Part shown: in pieces, positions 53,180-62,115 of the stretch
Layout of the letters: each line of letters starts with the position of its first letter
How positions within the stretch are numbered: the stretch's first letter is position 1
Source of the DNA: Gottfriedia acidiceleris
Lineage (GTDB): Bacteria > Bacillota > Bacilli > Bacillales > Bacillaceae_G
Assembly: GCF_002128425.1 (NCBI RefSeq)
Contig: NZ_NESS01000003.1
Coordinates: forward strand, 248,001 to 312,000
DNA length: 64,000 nt
Direction: 5' to 3'
The notes under the pieces: model-generated
Told to the model about the DNA's origin: nothing
The model's database searches: none
What the model saw: the letters and a program-made list of their open reading frames with translations, nothing else
Program-made: the position numbers and the translations under genes

Positions 53180-53655
53180 CCTATTTGGTAAATGTTAAAT
53201 TTTTCTGTTTTTTACAAAAATTAACTATAAATTTTTTCAAAATAATTTAAATCACTATTAAATTATATTTATAAATACCAAACTAATGAACTCCATATTT
53301 TATCAAACTATACATAATTAATTATCAAAATACTAAACACGGATGTAATCGCTTAATACACCCATAAAAATATTGGTTTAAATTGAACCCTAAAAAACCA
53401 TTCTTTTAATTATATTAAGAAAATTAATTTACAGATGAATTTGCACAATTTCTAATTAAAATCATCATTAAATTATTACCAAGGTTGTAGATACGATTAT
53501 TAAGTAGTAATAGAAAATTGCGGATATTAAGAAGTAGTGACAAAGAAAAATGTTCAACTGAAAATTTAAAAATGTGTTTACACCAATTGGGATAACTTAG
53601 GTTGAATATGTAAAGTGTCTGCATTAGAAATAATTGATAAAAATGAAAAAAAGTA
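53180..53655. other. AT-rich intergenic region
   Basis: About 480 bases between the S-box leader and the brnQ leader, read on both strands. There are no gene-like frames with ribosome binding sites and no recognisable relic. Confidence 0.5.
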
Positions 53656-53684
53656 TTGACTGATAATATTCCCCCTGCTAATCT
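53656..53684 (+). promoter_or_regulatory. candidate promoter of the T-box leader
   Basis: -35 TTGACT (53656-53661), 17-bp spacer, -10 TAATCT (53679-53684). The -10 is the same as in the divergent S-box promoter and moderately good. Confidence 0.55.
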
Positions 53685-53699
53685 TATTTTTAATACTTA

Positions 53700-53969
53700 A
53701 GTGAAGAAAATCTATGACGAGAAGAGTAGCCCAAGAACCTAGTTCTACAGAGAATCAACGTTTGGTGAGAGTTGATGTGCGAGACTTGTGTGAAAATCAT
53801 CTCTGAGATGCAAAGCTGAATGACTAGTAAGCTTTGCCGGATTGTCCGCCGTTACCATGGAACACGTATGTTTGTACGTTGATCGAGAGCCGCAGTACGC
53901 TTTTTCCTGCGGAAGTAGGGTGGTATCGCGAGTAAGCTCGTCCCTAACCATAGGGACGGGCTTTTTTTA
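53700..53969 (+). promoter_or_regulatory. T-box leader of brnQ, probable isoleucine specifier
   Basis: Contains the T-box core AGGGTGGTATCGCG (53917-53930) that pairs with the uncharged tRNA end, then a terminator (CTCGTCCCT/AGGGACGGG, T-run to 53969). Stem I includes the GACGAGAAGAGTAGC start and AGAGAATC segments. The likely specifier codon is ATC at 53796-53798 within GAAAATCATCTCTGAG, i.e. isoleucine. This fits the downstream branched-chain amino-acid carrier: uncharged tRNA-Ile would allow read-through. The specifier is inferred from position, not folded. Confidence 0.9.
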
Positions 53970-53997
53970 TTTTTCAAATTTGGAAGGAGAGGTTTTT

Positions 53998-55320
53998 ATG
54001 AAAAAGAAAGAGACTGTATTTATCGGACTAATGTTATTTTCAATGTATTTTGGAGCCGGCAATTTAATTTTCCCGCCGTTTCTCGGCATGGAAGCTGGAA
54101 CCTCATTTTGGCTTGCAATTAGTGGTTTTATCGTGACAGGTGTAGGTTTACCGTTTGTGGTTTTAGCAGCGATGTCTCTTGTAAAGGGTGGAGCGCAAGC
54201 GTTAGGAGGACGTGTACATCCGCTTTTCGGTTCTGTGTTTACTGTAATTGTCTATTTATCAATCGGACCGTTCCTCGCGATCCCTCGTAATGCGAACGTT
54301 GCGTATGAAATGGGAGTGAAGTCTTTTGTGGGAGGCAGTTCCTTAAATAATTCTATACTACTATTGTTGTTTAGTTTTGTGTTTTTCGCTCTTGTTTATG
54401 CGGTGAGCCTAAACTCGTCTAAGCTGGTTGATTACATGGGCCGCTGGATTACACCGGCTTTACTTTTGGCAATTGTTGTTTTATGCGTAACAGCTTTTAT
54501 TCATTTGGACGCCCCTTTGCATGCACCAGATGAAAACTATCAATCCAGTGCATTTTTCAAAGGATTTATTGAAGGATATTCCACAATGGATGCTCTTGCC
54601 TCCCTCGCTTTCGGCATTGTCATTCTAAATACTTTCCGTCAAAAAGGTGTAAAGGATGATCGGCAATTAATGAAGTCCACATTGAAAGCTGGATTTGTAG
54701 CTGGATTGGCATTGGCCTTCGTATATGTGGCAATTGGTTTAGTTGGTGCAAAAATGGCTTCGCAAGGTACATTTGAAAATGGTACAGCAATTTTGTCAGC
54801 AACTGCGAGTTCTTTTTTAGGTTACGGGGGAAAACTTTTGTTGGGTCTTATTTTTACACTTGCTTGCTTTACGACTTGCGTAGGTTTAACAACAGCATGC
54901 GGACAGTTCTTTGCACAGTTTTCTTCCAAATTCAGCTATAAATTTTTCGTAACTGCGGTTACTATTGTAAGTTTCGCTCTCGCAAACCTAGGATTGAATG
55001 AAATTATCACTGTATCCGTGCCATTCCTTGTAATGGCCTATCCATTAACCATTGTCTTAATAACACTTTCCTTCTTCACAAAGGCACAAAAGGTATACGG
55101 AAGCGCCATGCTGTTAACAGGATTGGTTGCTTTGTGTGATGGTCTGAAAGCATTCGGTCTCCAATTGAAGCAAATGCAGAGCTTGATGGATATGCTTCCG
55201 TTTTCATCGTTTGGACTTGGATGGGTTATGCCTGCTATAGTTGGGATCTTGATGGGATTTATTTGGGATAAATTTAGCCCCAAAGCGATTTCAGCAGCTT
55301 ACGAGAAAAAAGCTTCCTAA
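53998..55320 (+). CDS. brnQ: branched-chain amino-acid carrier (LIVCS family)
   Basis: Membrane carrier of 440 residues with about twelve helices; Na+ or H+ symport of Leu, Ile and Val. The family start KKKETVFIGLMLFSMYFGAG is followed by NLIFPP, with IGPFLAIPRNANVAYEMG (~97-114) and ACFTTCVGLTTACGQFF in the second half. The true start is ATG 53998, after GGAAGGAGAGG and downstream of the T-box terminator; the frame stays open further upstream only by chance. Codons look richer in G/C than in neighbouring genes, so transfer is possible. Confidence 0.95.
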   Translation: MKKKETVFIGLMLFSMYFGAGNLIFPPFLGMEAGTSFWLAISGFIVTGVGLPFVVLAAMSLVKGGAQALGGRVHPLFGSVFTVIVYLSIGPFLAIPRNANVAYEMGVKSFVGGSSLNNSILLLLFSFVFFALVYAVSLNSSKLVDYMGRWITPALLLAIVVLCVTAFIHLDAPLHAPDENYQSSAFFKGFIEGYSTMDALASLAFGIVILNTFRQKGVKDDRQLMKSTLKAGFVAGLALAFVYVAIGLVGAKMASQGTFENGTAILSATASSFLGYGGKLLLGLIFTLACFTTCVGLTTACGQFFAQFSSKFSYKFFVTAVTIVSFALANLGLNEIITVSVPFLVMAYPLTIVLITLSFFTKAQKVYGSAMLLTGLVALCDGLKAFGLQLKQMQSLMDMLPFSSFGLGWVMPAIVGILMGFIWDKFSPKAISAAYEKKAS

Positions 55321-55431
55321 TAACTTATTTCGACTTTTGGAATTTGCACAACGTTCCAAAAAAGTTTAATAAGCTGTATCACTTTAACTACTTAAGTTAT
55401 GGATTGAAACATACTTCTACATTGAAAACGT

Positions 55432-55650
55432 ATGACAGAATTGACAAAAAATGAATTAGTCTTATCGTATTGGAAAGTATCTGTTAATGAAATTCAAATG
55501 GTAGGTCATGATGATAAATTATTGAAAATATTACGAACTGTTCTCTCTGAAATCGATCAATCTGATAGTGTGTAAGGAATTCCTAAATTCGAAAGGTATT
55601 TAAAAGCATTAATTGAACTAGGTATTATTAATTTAAATAATATTAGGTAA
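55432..55650 (+). pseudogene. small reading frame interrupted by one stop
   Basis: From ATG 55432, 47 codons (MTELTKNELVLSYWKVSVNE...) end at TAA 55573. The same frame continues for 24 sensible codons (GIPKFERYLKALIELGIINL NNIR) to a stop at 55648. It looks like a ~72-residue helical protein with an in-frame nonsense mutation. No good ribosome binding site is seen and the family is unknown. The rest of 55321-55789 holds only the terminator below. Confidence 0.35.
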
Positions 55651-55698
55651 AAATGTCGTAGCTTAAAAAAGTTCTTTACGGCTTGTAATATTTAACAC

Positions 55699-55732
55699 AA
55701 AAAAGATCCTTTTTGCGAAGGGATCTTTTTTT
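55699..55732. terminator. bidirectional terminator
   Basis: A stem of about 14 bp (AAAAAAGATCCTTT with GAAGGGATCTTTTTT, one mismatch) and a 4-nt loop. It separates the brnQ side from the convergent oxidoreductase gene. Confidence 0.87.
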
Positions 55733-55789
55733 ATGTTTTTATTTAATGAAACAGCAAAAAGTGTTTTCGGAAAATTACGCCTTTTTAAG

Positions 55790-57328
55790 TTATTGAACAA
55801 AAACTTGTTTTAACGGTTGATCAGCTGGACCTTCTAATACCTCACCATAAATTGAAAATCTTGAGCCATGGCATGGGCAATCCCATGATTTTTCACCATT
55901 ATTCCACTCGACCTCACAGCCTAAATGAGTACAAGTTGTGTCTACGCAATGAACTTTACCATTTACGTCTTTATATGCTCCAACCCTTTTTCCATCAAGT
56001 GTTACGACCGAGCCTTCATCATTGTATAACTCTTCTATTTTTCTAGAAACAGGTTCTAATTTTCCTTCAATTAAATGTTTAGCTACATCTAAGTTTTGCA
56101 TTAAGAAATGCTTGATACTAGGATCTGCTTGAAATCTCGAAGGAGTGAACACATCAGCATCAACCGCTTCTTTATCTAAAATTAAATTACTAATTAACTG
56201 GGCAGAGACTGTTCCACTTGTCATACCCCATTTACGGAAACCTGTTGCAACGTAAATGTTATGATGTTTTGATGATAATCTACCAATATAAGGCATTTTA
56301 TCTAAAGTAATTAAATCTTGGGTAGACCATCTGTATTTTACATCTTCAATTCCAAAGGTTTCTTCGCCAAAAAGCTTTAAATTTTCATAAAAACTCATAG
56401 TACGAGTTTCTACACCTGTTTTATGACTTTCCCCACCTATTAGTACTAATTCTTCATTATTGTATTTAAATGATCTTAGAGATCTTTTCGGATTTTCCGC
56501 ACTTATGTACATGCCTCCTGGATATGCTGTTTTTACTTTTGCAGCTAGGGCATATGAACGGTCAGCATGTAATTTCGTAAAAAACATTTGATTACCATCG
56601 TAAAAAGGAAAATGGGATGCACTAACAACATGCTTACATTTAATTTTTCTTCCACTTTGAGTGACTACGACTGGATTGTTACCTGTTTCAACATTAATGA
56701 CTACAGTTTCTTCATAAACCTTTAATCCGTTTTCAATTGAGGCTTTTAATAAATGAATCAAGTATTTTAATGGATGAAACTGCGCCTGATCTCTCATTGT
56801 AATCGAATATTTTGTATCAAAAGGTAATAAAGTTTTTACTGCTCCAAAAGAGTCAATACCTAACTTTTCATAAGCTTTCAATTCATTTTCTAGATTTGTT
56901 ACATAATCATCTGAAGTCGTATAGATTGTTGCATCTTGGCTCTCATAATTACATTCTATTTGGTTATCATTCGTATATTTTCTAATAAAATCCATTGCAT
57001 TTTTAGTAGAATGATAAAAGATTTTTGTCTTTTCTAATCCAAAATGTTGAATTAGCTCATCATATATTAAATCATGCTGAGCCGTTACTTTTGCAGTCGT
57101 ATGGCCAGTTGTTCCATTAATAATTTTATTCGCTTCAAGTAAAGCAACCTTCATTCCCGCTTGCGTTAAAAAATATGCCGTTGATATTCCTGTAATTCCA
57201 GCACCGACGATGACGGCATCAAACTCTTCATCATCGTTATATGGTTCAAAAGTAGGGATATTTAATCCACTTCTCCATATTGGCTTTGAATGCTTCGGCA
57301 AGCCATTGTAATCAATCTTTTCATTCAT
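55790..57328 (-). CDS. FAD-dependent oxidoreductase with C-terminal Rieske domain
   Basis: Protein of 512 residues like B. subtilis YhfW. The N-terminal FAD-binding DAO domain has VGAGITGISTAYFL (~42-55), and a GFRKWGMTSGTVSA FAD motif near 370. A C-terminal Rieske [2Fe-2S] domain has ligands CTHLGC and CPCHGSRF (~468-490). The DAO-Rieske fusion oxidises an amine or similar substrate and passes electrons to the cluster; the physiological substrate is not known. Monocistronic, divergent from the phosphoribosyltransferase gene. Confidence 0.9.
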   Translation of the reverse strand: MNEKIDYNGLPKHSKPIWRSGLNIPTFEPYNDDEEFDAVIVGAGITGISTAYFLTQAGMKVALLEANKIINGTTGHTTAKVTAQHDLIYDELIQHFGLEKTKIFYHSTKNAMDFIRKYTNDNQIECNYESQDATIYTTSDDYVTNLENELKAYEKLGIDSFGAVKTLLPFDTKYSITMRDQAQFHPLKYLIHLLKASIENGLKVYEETVVINVETGNNPVVVTQSGRKIKCKHVVSASHFPFYDGNQMFFTKLHADRSYALAAKVKTAYPGGMYISAENPKRSLRSFKYNNEELVLIGGESHKTGVETRTMSFYENLKLFGEETFGIEDVKYRWSTQDLITLDKMPYIGRLSSKHHNIYVATGFRKWGMTSGTVSAQLISNLILDKEAVDADVFTPSRFQADPSIKHFLMQNLDVAKHLIEGKLEPVSRKIEELYNDEGSVVTLDGKRVGAYKDVNGKVHCVDTTCTHLGCEVEWNNGEKSWDCPCHGSRFSIYGEVLEGPADQPLKQVFVQ

Positions 57329-57501
57329 CTATGAATACCTCCAATTTTGTTATGTGGTTATTATTACCAAATTGAAGGATGTTCATTAAATTAACTTTTC
57401 AATTCTACAAATTAGTAAATATTGTTAAAATGGAGATAATGATGAATGCTCATCTAACAAAGTAAAAAAGTAGTTAATAATTAGTAAAGAGGGTAATTTA
57501 C

Positions 57502-58029
57502 ATGGCTTATAGAATTAAAGACACTTTAATTTCTGAAACTGATTTAAAAAATAGAGTAAAAGCACTTGCTGAACAAATTGAACATGACTTTAATAACGAA
57601 CCTCTAATCCTTGTAGTTGTTTTAAAAGGATCATTTGTATTTGCAGCTGATTTAGTTCGTGAAATGAAGAGTAATATTAATGTAGACTTTATTTCTGTTT
57701 CCAGCTATAGTAACCAAACTGAGTCTACTGGAAAAGTCAGACTATTAAAAGATTTAGATGAAAATATCACAGATAAAAACGTGGTGGTAATTGAAGATAT
57801 CATTGATAGTGGTCTAACATTGCACTTTTTACGTGACCATCTTCAAATGCATAAGCCTAAATCGATTAAGATTTGTACTTTATTAGATAAACCTGAAAGA
57901 AGAAAAATCGACCTACCAGTTGATTATGTAGGCTTTGTCATTCCAGATGAGTTTATCGTTGGTTACGGAATTGATTATGCACAGCAGTATCGAAATCTAC
58001 CTTATATCGCAACTGTAGAAGAATATTAA
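57502..58029 (+). CDS. hpt: hypoxanthine phosphoribosyltransferase
   Basis: Purine salvage enzyme of 175 residues converting hypoxanthine/guanine and PRPP to IMP/GMP. It has the N-terminal LKGSFVFAADLVREM loop (~39-53), the PRPP motif VVVIEDIIDSGLTL (~93-106) and DYVGFVIPDEFIVGYGIDY near the C-terminus. The usual Bacillus hpt copy sits by tilS/ftsH; this isolated gene may be a second paralogue. The ATG follows AAAGAGGG. Confidence 0.93.
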   Translation: MAYRIKDTLISETDLKNRVKALAEQIEHDFNNEPLILVVVLKGSFVFAADLVREMKSNINVDFISVSSYSNQTESTGKVRLLKDLDENITDKNVVVIEDIIDSGLTLHFLRDHLQMHKPKSIKICTLLDKPERRKIDLPVDYVGFVIPDEFIVGYGIDYAQQYRNLPYIATVEEY

Positions 58030-58043
58030 TTTTACATAAACAT

Positions 58044-58070
58044 GCCGTTTGATTCTTTATCAGACGGCTT
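58044..58070. terminator. terminator after hpt
   Basis: A 9-bp stem (GCCGTTTGA/TCAGACGGC with one G-U) is followed by TTTTTGG on the plus strand, at the convergent junction with the Nudix gene. Confidence 0.75.
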
Positions 58071-58076
58071 TTTGGT

Positions 58077-58493
58077 TTATTCCTTGTTAATTTTTTTATT
58101 GATCAAGTCGATTATTAATTTTCGATCCTCTGGAAAACTAAGCTCTAATTCAAGAATTTCCTCTGCTGATTTCCAAGCAATTTCATGTATTAATTGATCA
58201 GGGTCTTGGATTCTAGCATATCCACCAATAATTCTAACCTCATAAAAATGTACTTTTACTTGAAAACCATACGAGATACCTTCTTTAATAAACAATTCCT
58301 TAATTACTTCAACTTCATAACCTGTTTCTTCGAGTACCTCTCTTTTACAACACTCATCGATTGATTCATTATCTTCTAAACCACCTGCTGGAACTGCCCA
58401 TAGTTTTTTTTCATCTGGCTTGCCTTGAAGAACCATTAAAATCTGCCTTTCACGATTAATACAAATTCCAGCTGCCCCGATCCATTTTTCCAT
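58077..58493 (-). CDS. Nudix hydrolase
   Basis: Protein of 138 residues with a complete Nudix box, GGLEDNESIDECCKREVLEE followed by TGYEV (~38-62), preceded by WAVPAGG. It hydrolyses a nucleoside diphosphate-linked compound; the substrate is undefined. I start at ATG 58493, six bases after GAGGTG; a GTG 9 bp upstream overlaps that site. It is close to NAD-salvage genes, but nothing in it resembles the HTH-containing NrtR regulator. Confidence 0.87.
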   Translation of the reverse strand: MEKWIGAAGICINRERQILMVLQGKPDEKKLWAVPAGGLEDNESIDECCKREVLEETGYEVEVIKELFIKEGISYGFQVKVHFYEVRIIGGYARIQDPDQLIHEIAWKSAEEILELELSFPEDRKLIIDLINKKINKE

Positions 58494-58627
58494 GAAAGCC
58501 ACCTCTTTTAGTTACTTTATATACTTAGCTATTCGATTATTTAATGTTTTATCCTGTTTATTGCCCTTTTGATATTTATATAATTTCTTGGGAAAAATAA
58601 AGCAAAATTTGTAAACGGGGTGAATTT

Positions 58628-59887
58628 ATGAACCGCAAATTACTACTCATGTTCTTAACAGTTGTTTGTTTAATTTTTCCGAGCTTTAGTTACGCCGAAA
58701 CTACTGATAACTCATTAAAAATTGCGTTTATTCGAGATGGATTCGTTTGGATAAAAATAAATAATAAAGAAGAAAAAATAACAAAATCAAAAGGGGTTTA
58801 TTCGAATCAGCCTCAGTGGTCATTTGATGGAAATTATTTAATGTACCAAAAAGAAATACCTACTGGCCCTACAGCATCTTATCCAACTCGCTCAGAAATA
58901 TGGATTTATAATATGAAAACAAAAAAAGAACAAAGGATAATTTTCGATGGTGAAAATCCAAAATGGTCCCCTACTAAAAATATTATTGCTTTTCTAGATA
59001 GCGGTGTGTTAAATGTTTCTGATTTTAATAATTTTTACAATATTGCATTAGGTGTAGATGATTATAATTGGATTCCAAACGGTAAGGGTTTTATAGCTTC
59101 ATCAGCCGCTGCTCTAAATCCAGATGGCTGGACAAATCCAATTTTATATAAAATCACCTTACCAAATGATTTAAAAAATATTACTAGCGTAACAAACAAT
59201 GTAAAACAATTTTTTGTTGTCCCTAAAACCTTAACAAAAGGCAATACTTCCATTCCTTCCATAAACGCGACAACATTTCAATTTTCGCCTGATCATAAAT
59301 GGATTTCTTTTATTGTTAGTCCAACAGCATCTTGGTCTATGGATAGTGACATGCTTTGTATCATTTCTTCAGATGGAATGGTTTTTGAAGTACAAGATGA
59401 AATTATTTTACATTTAGATACTCCTAGATGGGCTCAAACTAAAAATATATTAGGATACATTGCAGGTGGAGGCAGATTAGTTTTCGGATACAAAAATAAA
59501 AAGATGAATATTTCTGAAATGCCAGCATTTACATCTACAAATTTAACACCACCACATTATGCTGAATTAGGCTTTACATGGTGTGATGATACATCGATTG
59601 TTGTTTCAAGAGTAAAAGAAAGCGAGTGGTCTAATGATGAAAAGAAACGGCCAAAACCATCATTAAATGTGATCAATCTTTCTACTCATAAACAATTAAA
59701 AATAACGAACCCACCTACTGGAAAGGGAGATTACAACCCAGTCTACTCTAAGTCTTCCAATAAAATAACATGGACCAGAAAAGGAGAATTAGATGTAGTC
59801 GGAAATGTATGGATCTCCAATTTGGATGGTAGTAAACCTAAAATATTATTAAAAAATGTTAGTTCATACTCTATTTTTGAGCGTTAA
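58628..59887 (+). CDS. secreted beta-propeller (TolB-like) protein
   Basis: Exported protein of 419 residues. A signal peptide (~1-23, ending SYAE) is followed by WD40-like/TolB-type blades: GVYSNQPQWSFDGNYLMYQK, GENPKWSPTKNIIAFLDSG, TTFQFSPDHKWISFIVSP, TPRWAQTKNILGYIAGG and GDYNPVYSKSSNKITWTRKG. Each has the xPxWSxDGxxLxY pattern. No catalytic Ser-Asp-His of prolyl oligopeptidases is present, so it is probably a binding or sensory propeller outside the membrane. Start ATG 58628 after GGGGTGAA. Confidence 0.8.
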   Translation: MNRKLLLMFLTVVCLIFPSFSYAETTDNSLKIAFIRDGFVWIKINNKEEKITKSKGVYSNQPQWSFDGNYLMYQKEIPTGPTASYPTRSEIWIYNMKTKKEQRIIFDGENPKWSPTKNIIAFLDSGVLNVSDFNNFYNIALGVDDYNWIPNGKGFIASSAAALNPDGWTNPILYKITLPNDLKNITSVTNNVKQFFVVPKTLTKGNTSIPSINATTFQFSPDHKWISFIVSPTASWSMDSDMLCIISSDGMVFEVQDEIILHLDTPRWAQTKNILGYIAGGGRLVFGYKNKKMNISEMPAFTSTNLTPPHYAELGFTWCDDTSIVVSRVKESEWSNDEKKRPKPSLNVINLSTHKQLKITNPPTGKGDYNPVYSKSSNKITWTRKGELDVVGNVWISNLDGSKPKILLKNVSSYSIFER

Positions 59888-59916
59888 AAAAGGATGAATT
59901 TTATTTCATCCTTTTT
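59887..59916. terminator. bidirectional terminator
   Basis: A 12-bp stem (AAAAAGGATGAA/TTCATCCTTTTT), with the propeller gene's stop codon at its left edge, shared with the convergent comB-like gene. Confidence 0.88.
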
Positions 59917-60670
59917 CTAATTCTAGTCCATTAACAAAACAATTATTTTTTAAAACTGGGACTACTTTAAAACAGTTCAATTGGCTACAATGCTTAACAT
60001 CATCTTCAAAACCCTTCATTCTTAGCTCTCTTCCACTTCCACATTCCCAAATCAAATCTTTAATTTTATGTTTCGAGTGAAGAAACGCACCAATACAAAC
60101 TTCCGCCTCAGGTGATTTTGTTCCTTCTAACTCGGCTAAAATTGCTCCTGCTCCTAAATAATCTTCAATGGAAGGTCTTAGTGCATCCTCATTTTCATGT
60201 AAATCATTCCAAACCTCACCGCACGGAATGACTGTTATATTAACATTTTTTTTGTTTTTTAAGCGATTAGCCAACCTTGCAACCGAAGAAGCATTAAGTA
60301 AAGAACCAATCAATAACGCGGGCACCTTTGAAGCAATCCATGAACAAAATGCCCCATTTAGAGAACATAAAACAAATTTATTATTGGTATGACGTTCATT
60401 AAATGAGACAGGCGAAAGTGTTGCCTTCCCTAAAACTGCCGCTTCATTTCTTCCTAAAATATACTCCGCTCCAATCTTTTTAGCATAAGTTTTCCCATCT
60501 AAATTTGGTGGATACGGATAAATGATTGCGTTTTGAAATATTGCTGAAACAACAGTCGATGAAAAACTAAGAACATCAACAATGATTGTAATATCCCCAC
60601 GTTCCGCTGCTTCCCTAGCTCCCCTTTTCCCCCATTCTACTCGGCATTCATAATCAGATTGATCGAACAT
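59906..60670 (-). CDS. comB: 2-phosphosulfolactate phosphatase family protein
   Basis: Protein of 254 residues of the ComB family (magnesium-dependent acid phosphatase in coenzyme M synthesis in archaea). Conserved parts are VDVLSFSSTVVSAIFQNA (~31-48), CSLNGAFCSWIASKVPALL (~102-120), IPCGEVW and LRPSIEDYLGAGAILAEL. The Mg-binding Asp and catalytic Cys-containing loops appear present. Bacilli do not make coenzyme M, so the substrate here is uncertain. Standalone gene. Confidence 0.85.
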   Translation of the reverse strand: MFDQSDYECRVEWGKRGAREAAERGDITIIVDVLSFSSTVVSAIFQNAIIYPYPPNLDGKTYAKKIGAEYILGRNEAAVLGKATLSPVSFNERHTNNKFVLCSLNGAFCSWIASKVPALLIGSLLNASSVARLANRLKNKKNVNITVIPCGEVWNDLHENEDALRPSIEDYLGAGAILAELEGTKSPEAEVCIGAFLHSKHKIKDLIWECGSGRELRMKGFEDDVKHCSQLNCFKVVPVLKNNCFVNGLELEKG

Positions 60671-60823
60671 TTTTTCGTCCCCCTAAACTTAAATTAATTT
60701 AAGAAAAACCTAAAATAAAGAAACAATATGCCTGATACTCATGCAGGGAAGGGAATGCATTTTCTAAATGATCAACACTTTATTAATCTATTTCAAAGTA
60801 TTTAATAATAGTTCTTTGACGAT

Positions 60824-61303
60824 TTACTCTAAAATATTTTCATCAATTGATGAACTTATCTCTTCTAAATTTAATGAATACGAAAGAAATTCTTTGTCCA
60901 CTTGATAGCCATTTTTTTCATACAACGCTTGTGCCGATTTATTATCAATCGCAGTTTGTAAATCTAATGCCTTTGCTTTCGATTCAATCGCAAATTTCTT
61001 TGCTGCATTTAAGAGCAATTGGGCTACTCCTTTTTGTCTAGCAGTTTTGGTTACATATAAGTCATTTAAAATCCATAACTTTTTCATCGATACAGATGAA
61101 AATGAAGGATATAACTGAGTAAATCCTAAAGACCTATCTTCTTCTTTTACAAGAAAAATAACAGAATCATTGTTATTGATTCTTTCTGTTATAAAATCAA
61201 TTGCTCCGTTTAAATTACTATCTTGTTTATAAAACATTCTGTACTGATCAAATAAATTCGCTACTTCTGAAATATCCTCTGATTTTGCACGAATTACTTC
61301 CAT
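60824..61303 (-). CDS. GNAT acetyltransferase
   Basis: Protein of 159 residues. EVIRAKSEDISEVANLFDQYR at the N-terminus is followed by a GNAT core: ILNDLYVTKTARQKGVAQLLL (~72-92) with the acetyl-CoA pyrophosphate loop, and NKSAQALYEKNGYQVDKEF at the end. GAGGTG lies 5 bases before ATG 61303; ATG 61306 directly before it is equally possible. Substrate unknown. Confidence 0.83.
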   Translation of the reverse strand: MEVIRAKSEDISEVANLFDQYRMFYKQDSNLNGAIDFITERINNNDSVIFLVKEEDRSLGFTQLYPSFSSVSMKKLWILNDLYVTKTARQKGVAQLLLNAAKKFAIESKAKALDLQTAIDNKSAQALYEKNGYQVDKEFLSYSLNLEEISSSIDENILE

Positions 61304-61306
61304 CAT

Positions 61307-61563
61307 GTCACCTCTTCTAACTTGTAAATTAATCTATTAGTAAGTTCGGTACATTTCATTAAATTCCTCTAATAGCTACATAGGTTACAAAACCTACGGC
61401 AAATAGTAATTTTTAATTGTAAAGTTAATACTATAAAAATGATCTTTCCAAAATTTAGGTTTTCATATGAATTAACTTGTAATAATATTGAAGATGAACA
61501 CTAATTAAATTTTTTCTAACATGTGAAAAATTTAACATTCTTATTACTTGGGGTGACTATTAT
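61307..61563. other. intergenic region upstream of pncA
   Basis: About 257 AT-rich bases between the divergent acetyltransferase and pncA genes. No NrtR-like or other clear operator was seen. Confidence 0.4.
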
Positions 61564-62115
61564 ATGGATAAAAAAGCGCTCATTATTATTGATTATACGA
61601 ATGACTTTGTAGCAGATGCAGGTTCTTTAACTTGTGGAAAACCAGCGCAGGAAATTGAGCAAAGTATTCTACAAATAACTAAAAATTTCATTGAAAGTCA
61701 AGATTATGTTGTATTTGCAGTTGACGTCCATGATGAAAATGATCCGTTTCATCCCGAAACAAAATTATTTCCACCTCATAATATTAGACATACTAAAGGA
61801 AGAGATTTATATGGTGGATTAATGGACTTATACAATTCATCAAAAGGAAATTCAACTATTAAATGGATGGATAAAACTCGTTACTCAGCTTTTTCAGGAA
61901 CAGACCTTGAGATAAAACTAAATGAAAGACAAATTAACGAACTTCATTTAATAGGAGTTTGTACTGATATTTGTGTATTACATACAGCGGTCGATGCTTA
62001 TAATAAGGGTTATAAAATAGTCGTTCACCAGCAGGCTGTTGCAAGCTTTAATGCAGCTGGGCATGAATGGGCATTAAGTCATTTTAAAAATACTTTAGGG
62101 GCGGAAATAAGATGA
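61564..62115 (+). CDS. pncA: nicotinamidase
   Basis: Isochorismatase-fold hydrolase of 183 residues that deamidates nicotinamide to nicotinate. Asp in LIIIDYTNDF (~10), Lys in the KWMDKTRYSAF region (~99-109) and the nucleophile Cys in IGVCTDICVLHTAVDAYN (~139) form the triad; metal ligands are in VDVHDENDPFHPE (~56). The ATG follows TTGGGGTG. It overlaps pncB by 4 bp (ATGA), so the two are translationally coupled. pncB next door supports nicotinamide over isochorismate as substrate. Confidence 0.92.
   Translation: MDKKALIIIDYTNDFVADAGSLTCGKPAQEIEQSILQITKNFIESQDYVVFAVDVHDENDPFHPETKLFPPHNIRHTKGRDLYGGLMDLYNSSKGNSTIKWMDKTRYSAFSGTDLEIKLNERQINELHLIGVCTDICVLHTAVDAYNKGYKIVVHQQAVASFNAAGHEWALSHFKNTLGAEIR

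Noticed and set aside
53424-53624. 66-codon minus-strand frame in the intergenic region before brnQ
   Set aside because: AT-rich, Asn/Leu-dominated translation, no ribosome binding site, no family resemblance.
53842-53997. Longer N-terminus of the brnQ protein beginning inside the leader
   Set aside because: The stretch is the 3' part of the T-box and its terminator; the good ribosome binding site and family start are at 53998.
58077-58493. NrtR-type regulator of the NAD salvage operon
   Set aside because: The protein has a Nudix box but no C-terminal winged helix, and no matching operator was seen before pncA.
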